From Deltaproteobacteria bacterium (lineage in GTDB: Bacteria > Myxococcota_A > Polyangia > Polyangiales > Sandaracinaceae), in NCBI GenBank assembly GCA_017303575.1, contig JAFLCL010000068.1:1-32935 (forward strand): a DNA stretch of 32,935 bases, given 5' to 3'. The position numbers were made by a program, and so were the translations under genes. A model generated the notes under the pieces. That model had not been told where the DNA came from and did not search any database. It saw only the letters and a list, made by a program, of their open reading frames with translations. Positions 29,032 through 32,935 of this stretch are shown piece after piece (position 1 is the first letter of the stretch; the number at the start of each line of letters is the position of its first letter).

Positions 29032-30099
29032 ATGCGCCCGAGCACGCGCACGATCTTCCTCGGACTCCTCGCGGTGATCGTCGTCGGTATCGCGGTCTGG
29101 GTCGCCTCGGCGCGATCGCGGAACGTGCACGACGAGATCGTCACGGCTGCGTCGGCGCATGGTCGCACCGCGCTGGTCGGCGATGACACCGCGCTGCGCC
29201 TGGAGCTCGGCGGAGCGCTCGACGTCGCGCCTGACGGTTCCCTCACGACCGAGCTCGACGGCACGAACGAAGCTGCGCTGATCACCGCGATGGAGCGCGA
29301 GGGGGTCGGATCGATCCTCGTAGGCCACGCGCCCGTCCCGCCAGAGGACGCGACGACGCTCCGCGCCCGCCTCGCGAGCTACGACGCGCTCGATTCGCTC
29401 GCGTGTGTGCACCTCACACCGACCGCAGCGCTCTACGTGCCGCGCACCGAGCTCGTGCTGCCGCCGGTGCTGTCGGGGGCCCTCGCGCACGTCGCGCGGG
29501 CGATCGTGAGCGGCGCGGCCGTGCCTCGCGTGCAGTCGTTCCCCGAGCCGCTCCGCCGCATCCGCAACGTCGAGGTCATGGTGCTGCTCTCGGACGGCGA
29601 TCGGCCGCGCTTGTGGCGCTCGGCGCGAGGTAGCTCGGTCGCGCGCGCGCTGATCACTGCGGCGACCGTCGCGCGACAGCGATGGACCGAGCGCGAGTCC
29701 GCGATGGGCGGTCCGCTCGCGCGCATCCTGCCGACGCTCGACGTGAGCGTGCAGGTGCTCGAGGAGGACGGCACCCTCGACAGCCGCGCGCACGCGTTCG
29801 TCGAGATGGCGTTTCGTCCCGGCCACGGCGTGGCGTTCGAGCACCGCGGCAACTGGCACTACCTCTTGCCCGACGCGACCCGGGAGCGCGGCGAGGGCTC
29901 CGCGGTGCAGGCGTACGCGGCGCTGTTCTCCGATCAGGACATGCCGGCCGAGAGCCTCGATCGCCCCGACATCCGGCTCTACCGATCCGTCGCGAGGCGT
30001 GTGGCGATCTCGCCTGCGCCTTCACGCGCCGCGCCCGCGTCGGTGCCCTCGAGGCTCCACGATCCGGACGCGTCGCTCGAGGGGATCGACTCTCTCTGA
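29032..30099 (+). CDS. Membrane-anchored protein, loosely AMMECR1-like core
   Basis: 355 residues. A single N-terminal hydrophobic segment (TIFLGLLAVIVVGIAVWVAS) anchors the rest, probably in the periplasm. Residues ~35-150 contain alternating strands and helices with no recognised motif. From ~180, 'LRRIRNVEVMVLLSDGDRPR', 'LWRSARGSSVARALITAATV', 'LPTLDVSVQVLEED' and 'RPGHGVAFEHRGNWHYLLPD' recall the core of AMMECR1 proteins in order and spacing, but I would not call it homologous without a profile search. AMMECR1 proteins are often linked with radical SAM genes, and one is divergent here. GAGG lies 9 nt before the ATG, and TAGCAT at 28994 could be the -10. The last 40 residues are low-complexity and overlap the histidine kinase 3' end by 121 bp. 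Confidence 0.75.
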   Translation: MRPSTRTIFLGLLAVIVVGIAVWVASARSRNVHDEIVTAASAHGRTALVGDDTALRLELGGALDVAPDGSLTTELDGTNEAALITAMEREGVGSILVGHAPVPPEDATTLRARLASYDALDSLACVHLTPTAALYVPRTELVLPPVLSGALAHVARAIVSGAAVPRVQSFPEPLRRIRNVEVMVLLSDGDRPRLWRSARGSSVARALITAATVARQRWTERESAMGGPLARILPTLDVSVQVLEEDGTLDSRAHAFVEMAFRPGHGVAFEHRGNWHYLLPDATRERGEGSAVQAYAALFSDQDMPAESLDRPDIRLYRSVARRVAISPAPSRAAPASVPSRLHDPDASLEGIDSL

Positions 30100-32159
30100 G
30101 GCGCGGTCTCGACGACCGTCTCCTCTGCGATCGGGAGCCTCACGACGAACACCGTGCCGTGACCTTCGTCCACGGCGCGCGCCTCGATGCGGCCCCCGGC
30201 GGCGCTGATGATGCGCTGCGAGATCGCGAGCCCCAGGCCCGTACCTCGATCCTTGGTGGTCACGAACGGCACGAAGAGGTTCTCGCGCACACGCGCGGGC
30301 AGGCCCGGTCCCGTGTCGAGCACCGCGATCTCGATGGCGCCGCGACCCTCACCGATCTGGGCGTCCGCGCTGGTGCGGATGGTGAGCTTGCCGCGCCCGT
30401 CCATCGCCTGCGCCGCGTTCTGGACGAGGTTGATGAGCACCTGACGCAAGCGCTCCGGGTCGATCCGCACGAGCGGTAGCGTGGGGGCCAGCTCCATGGC
30501 GACCTCGAGCTCCGGACCGAGCTCGGGGCGCACGAGCGTCAGGGTGCGCTCGATCGTCGCCGTGGGATCGATCGGCTCGTCGCGGCTCGCGGTGGGGCGT
30601 GCGTAGTCGAGGAACGAGCTCACCACGCGGTTGAGGCGGTCCACCTCCTCCACGATGATCTCGAGGAACTCGCGCGACGGGTCGCGCTTGCTCGACTCGT
30701 CTGCCGACTCCGCGAGGAACTGCGCGCTCGCCTTGATGGAGCCCAGCGGGTTGCGGATCTCGTGCGCGAGGCCCGCGGCCATCTCGCCGAGCGCCGCGAG
30801 CCGATCGCGATCACGAAGGCGCTCGTAGAGGCGGAGGCTCTCGACGGCGCTCGCGGCCTGGGCGGCGAGCCCACGCAGGATCGCGACCTCCTCGGGGGTG
30901 TACGCGTCGCGCAGGCGATCGTCGCGGAGGCACAGGAAGCCGTAGATCTCCGCGTCCCCGCGGACCGCGGCGACGAGCGACGTGCGCAGCTCACGCATGG
31001 AGTCGAGCACCTCGCCCAGCGCACGCGCATCGCGCTCGTCGCCGAGCTCGGTCCGCTCTTCGCGCTCACGCTCGACGTTCTCGAGCACCAGCGCGCCCTC
31101 CCGCGAGAGACGCTCGAGGAACGCACGAGAGGCCGCGGGATCGACGCGGCCGGCGGGCCGCTCGCCCACGTGCCCCGCGAGTTGGTAGCCCGCGCGCTCG
31201 CGATCGAGCAGGTACACGGCGCCATGCGTCACGCGGCGCGACTCGCCGAGCGAGGTCACGATCGCGCGTACGACGTCGTCGAGCGAGGTGGGGCTCGCGA
31301 GCTTGCGACGCAGCGTCGCCGCGAGGCGCTCGAAGTCCAAGCGCTCGCGGAGGAGGATCGCGGCGATGCGCTGCTCGACCCAGCTGTGCAGCGGCTCGGA
31401 GAGGATCAAGAGCACGAGCGCTGCCGCGACCGAGTGCAGATAGAAGTTGCCGGGGTCGAGCCACACGAGCACCCACAGGATGCCGGCGAGCGTGAACGAC
31501 AGCGCCGTCAGCACGAAGAGCTTGCCGCCGAGCTCGTACAGATCGAGCAAGCGAAAGCGCAAGATCGACTGCGACAGCACGTAGAGGAAGACGAGGATGA
31601 GGACGGTGCCGACGGGCGGGATGTCGAGACCGACGTAGGGGAGGTAGTCCGCGAGCGTGAACACGGCGGCGAACGTGCCGACGAGCGCGAGGTACGTGAG
31701 GCGTGCGCCGTCGAAGCGGGACCGCGCGCGTCGTCCCGCGCGGTAGACGAGCATGAGAGACGCGACCAGCAGCACGAACACGTACGTGAAGATCAGCGTG
31801 TTCAGGAACAGCGAGGGATGAAGCGGCGTGAAGACGGCGACGATCATCGTGCACGCGAGCACGATCGCGACACGGTTGAGCTGACCCGATCGCCGCGACT
31901 CCGTCAGCAAGAACGCGCGGAAGAACTGCACCGCGGCCAGAGGAAGGAGCACAGCGAACACCAGGTTCAGCCGCTCCCAGAACTGCGAGCCCTGCGACCA
32001 GCGCGCGAGGAACGAGGTGCCGTACCAAGCGCTGACGGTCAGATCGAAGAGCGCGAACAGCCAGTGCACGCGGCGCTTGCGCGGCCTCAGCAGGACCGTC
32101 GCGGCGACGGCCAGCGACAGCACTGCGCCGAGCAAGGACGTCTGCGAGCGAAGATCCAC
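29979..32159 (-). CDS. Multi-transmembrane sensor histidine kinase with GAF domain
   Basis: 726 residues in the inner membrane. Residues ~1-265 hold about eight transmembrane helices (LLGAVLSLAVAATVLL, VLLPLAAVQFFRAFLL, VLLVASLMLVYRAGRRA, GTVLILVFLYVLSQSILRF), like the 7TM histidine kinase sensor module. A GAF-like domain spans ~290-440 ('RVTHGAVYLLDRERAGYQLA', 'RTSLVAAVRGDAEIYGFLCL'). The phospho-accepting His466 lies in 'MAAGLAHEIRNPLGSIKASA', and the ATPase domain carries 'QVLINLVQNAAQAM', 'VLDTGPGLP' and 'GTGLGLAISQRIISAAGG'. No receiver is fused or adjacent, so it is an orphan. The Ser/Glu/Ala-rich tail of ~45 residues after 'VRLPIAEE' overlaps the convergent gene by 121 bp. The GTG start has no Shine-Dalgarno; a promoter ends 7 nt before it. 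Confidence 0.93.
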   Translation of the reverse strand: MDLRSQTSLLGAVLSLAVAATVLLRPRKRRVHWLFALFDLTVSAWYGTSFLARWSQGSQFWERLNLVFAVLLPLAAVQFFRAFLLTESRRSGQLNRVAIVLACTMIVAVFTPLHPSLFLNTLIFTYVFVLLVASLMLVYRAGRRARSRFDGARLTYLALVGTFAAVFTLADYLPYVGLDIPPVGTVLILVFLYVLSQSILRFRLLDLYELGGKLFVLTALSFTLAGILWVLVWLDPGNFYLHSVAAALVLLILSEPLHSWVEQRIAAILLRERLDFERLAATLRRKLASPTSLDDVVRAIVTSLGESRRVTHGAVYLLDRERAGYQLAGHVGERPAGRVDPAASRAFLERLSREGALVLENVEREREERTELGDERDARALGEVLDSMRELRTSLVAAVRGDAEIYGFLCLRDDRLRDAYTPEEVAILRGLAAQAASAVESLRLYERLRDRDRLAALGEMAAGLAHEIRNPLGSIKASAQFLAESADESSKRDPSREFLEIIVEEVDRLNRVVSSFLDYARPTASRDEPIDPTATIERTLTLVRPELGPELEVAMELAPTLPLVRIDPERLRQVLINLVQNAAQAMDGRGKLTIRTSADAQIGEGRGAIEIAVLDTGPGLPARVRENLFVPFVTTKDRGTGLGLAISQRIISAAGGRIEARAVDEGHGTVFVVRLPIAEETVVETAPQRESIPSSDASGSWSLEGTDAGAAREGAGEIATRLATDR

Positions 32160-32166
32160 GGGCCCG

Positions 32167-32196
32167 AGCGTAGCTGGCTCGCACCGCCGCTGTCAG
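32167..32196 (-). promoter_or_regulatory. Predicted promoter of the histidine kinase gene
   Basis: On the minus strand CTGACA (32196-32191), an 18-bp spacer, and TACGCT (32172-32167), in the 43-bp gap between the deacetylase stop and the kinase GTG. The GTG at 32159 is 7 nt beyond the -10, so the mRNA should be leaderless. Confidence 0.45.
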
Positions 32197-32202
32197 ACGG
32201 CG

Positions 32203-32935
32203 TCAGCGGCTCGCCGCGAACGCCTGCCAGTGGGGAGCGTGCGCCGCGATCGTCTGCGCGATCGTTCGCTCGGTCGCGGCCGACGCGCCCCGGCCGTCGC
32301 GGCTCGGCGTGGACGCGTCACCCATGGCGCGGGTCAGCGTGGCGAGCACGCTGCCTTCGAGCGCGTCGAGGTCGTAGCCACCCTCGAGCACGAAGCCGAG
32401 GCCGATGCCGCGCCGATCGGCGAGCCCCGCGAGCTCGCCCGTGAGGCCGACGTAGGCAGGCTCGTCCAGACGAAGCTCCGCGAGCGGATCGCGCACGTGC
32501 GCGTCGTAGCCGGCCGAGACGAGGATGACATCGGGCGCGTGCTCCTCGAGCGCCGGCAGCACGGCGCGCTGGAACGCGAGATCGTAGTCGGCGCGCGACG
32601 CGCCCGGAGGCATCGCGAGGTTCATCGTCTTGCCGAGCGCCGCGTCGCGACCGATCTCGCCGGGTGCGCCCGTGCCGGGGTAGAGCGGCCATTGATGGAG
32701 GCTGACGAAGAGCACCTCGCTGTCGTCCTCGAACACATCCTGGGTGCCGTTGCCGTGGTGGGCATCCCAGTCGACGATCGCGATCCTGCGCGCACCCGCC
32801 CGCTGAGCCGCACGCGCCGCGATCGCCACGTTGTTGAGCAGACAGAAGCCCATGGGGCGAGCGATCTCGGCGTGATGTCCGGGCGGCCGCGCGAGCGCGA
32901 AGCCGCGTCGCGCGCCCGTGGCCAAGGCTTGGCCC
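32203..32935 (-). CDS. Histone deacetylase-family (class II-like) amidohydrolase, N-terminus outside window
   Basis: Zinc-dependent deacetylase of the HDAC/acetoin-utilisation/acetylpolyamine amidohydrolase superfamily. The reading frame is open to the right edge of the window; the first in-frame TTG (32925) is not a credible start, since the family's N-terminal 80-130 residues are missing. The visible part shows 'ALARPPGHHAEIARPMGFCL' with the His-His pair, 'VDWDAHHGNGTQDVFEDD' with Asp and His metal ligands, 'VLFVSLHQWPLYPGTGAPGE', 'VILVSAGYDAHVRDPLAEL' with the third ligand Asp, and 'FVLEGGYDLDALEGSV'. All catalytic residues in this part are conserved, so it is likely active. The natural substrate cannot be told from sequence. 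It stops 43 bp before the histidine kinase start on the same strand, but that kinase appears to have its own promoter. Confidence 0.93.
   Translation of the reverse strand, partial: GQALATGARRGFALARPPGHHAEIARPMGFCLLNNVAIAARAAQRAGARRIAIVDWDAHHGNGTQDVFEDDSEVLFVSLHQWPLYPGTGAPGEIGRDAALGKTMNLAMPPGASRADYDLAFQRAVLPALEEHAPDVILVSAGYDAHVRDPLAELRLDEPAYVGLTGELAGLADRRGIGLGFVLEGGYDLDALEGSVLATLTRAMGDASTPSRDGRGASAATERTIAQTIAAHAPHWQAFAASR

Noticed and set aside
1..32935. Mobile elements, CRISPR arrays, tRNA, rRNA and riboswitches.
   Set aside because: I saw no transposase or integrase motif, regular spacer-repeat array, cloverleaf or known riboswitch core, and no composition break that would mark a recent insertion; a covariance-model scan would settle the RNA part.

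Overview
The window is about 33 kb of very GC-rich chromosomal DNA with no rRNA, tRNA, CRISPR array, insertion sequence or phage gene. Coding density, 1-4 bp stop/start overlaps, many small lipoproteins, several sigma-factor-like regulators, a MerR-type regulator, a DUF2330 protein and Cys-rich 'C-x-D-x-x-C' lipoproteins suggest a myxobacterium (Myxococcota, perhaps a Sandaracinus-like member of the Polyangia). That placement is inference from gene style, not from a marker gene. No gap between genes exceeds 300 bp; the largest (about 290 bp, 5214-5502) holds promoters and repeats.

Layout. 2-1371 (+): the end of a disordered protein with a small C-terminal beta domain, then a conserved hypothetical. 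1295-5213 (-): a Cys-rich lipoprotein, an unusual fusion of a DppC-type permease with a peptide-type substrate-binding domain, and a DppB-type permease; no ATPase is present. 5503-6794 (+): a MerR-like regulator and a sigma-region-4-like DNA-binding protein with four cysteines, closed by a strong terminator. 6855-7964 (-): alanine dehydrogenase. 8135-9094 (+): DUF2330 envelope protein. 9115-13974 (-): a six-gene run of haem-motif lipoprotein, SH3b/beta-barrel protein, DUF4266 lipoprotein, DUF3570 outer-membrane barrel, another lipoprotein and mannose-1-phosphate guanylyltransferase. 14089-15558 (+): a divergent M19 dipeptidase-like protein and a small protein resembling a type III secretion inner-rod subunit. 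15722-17618 (-): a FliA/WhiG-like sigma factor and a rhodanese-MoeB/ThiF fusion. 17770-19806 (+): lipoprotein alpha/beta hydrolase. 19820-20521 (-): ECF sigma factor. 20680-26226 (-): a five-gene operon of DsbD-alpha-like lipoprotein, PrkA kinase, 110-aa unknown, PdxJ and Nnr. 26372-27595 (+): SerA. 27599-28930 (-): radical SAM protein. 29032-30099 (+): membrane-anchored protein. 29979-32159 (-): multi-TM histidine kinase. 32203-end (-): HDAC-family deacetylase, cut by the window edge.

Two themes tie the region together. Envelope biology: five or six lipoproteins, two outer-membrane barrels, a sugar-nucleotide enzyme and a fused importer. Regulation: MerR-like, sigma-4-like, FliA-like and ECF regulators, PrkA and a histidine kinase. 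Several genes lack a Shine-Dalgarno and have a -10-like hexamer 6-10 nt before the start codon, which predicts leaderless transcripts. The candidates most likely to be new biology are the permease-binding-protein fusion, the DUF4266/DUF3570 operon with its CX4CH lipoprotein, and the inner-rod-like gene facing a FliA-like sigma factor.
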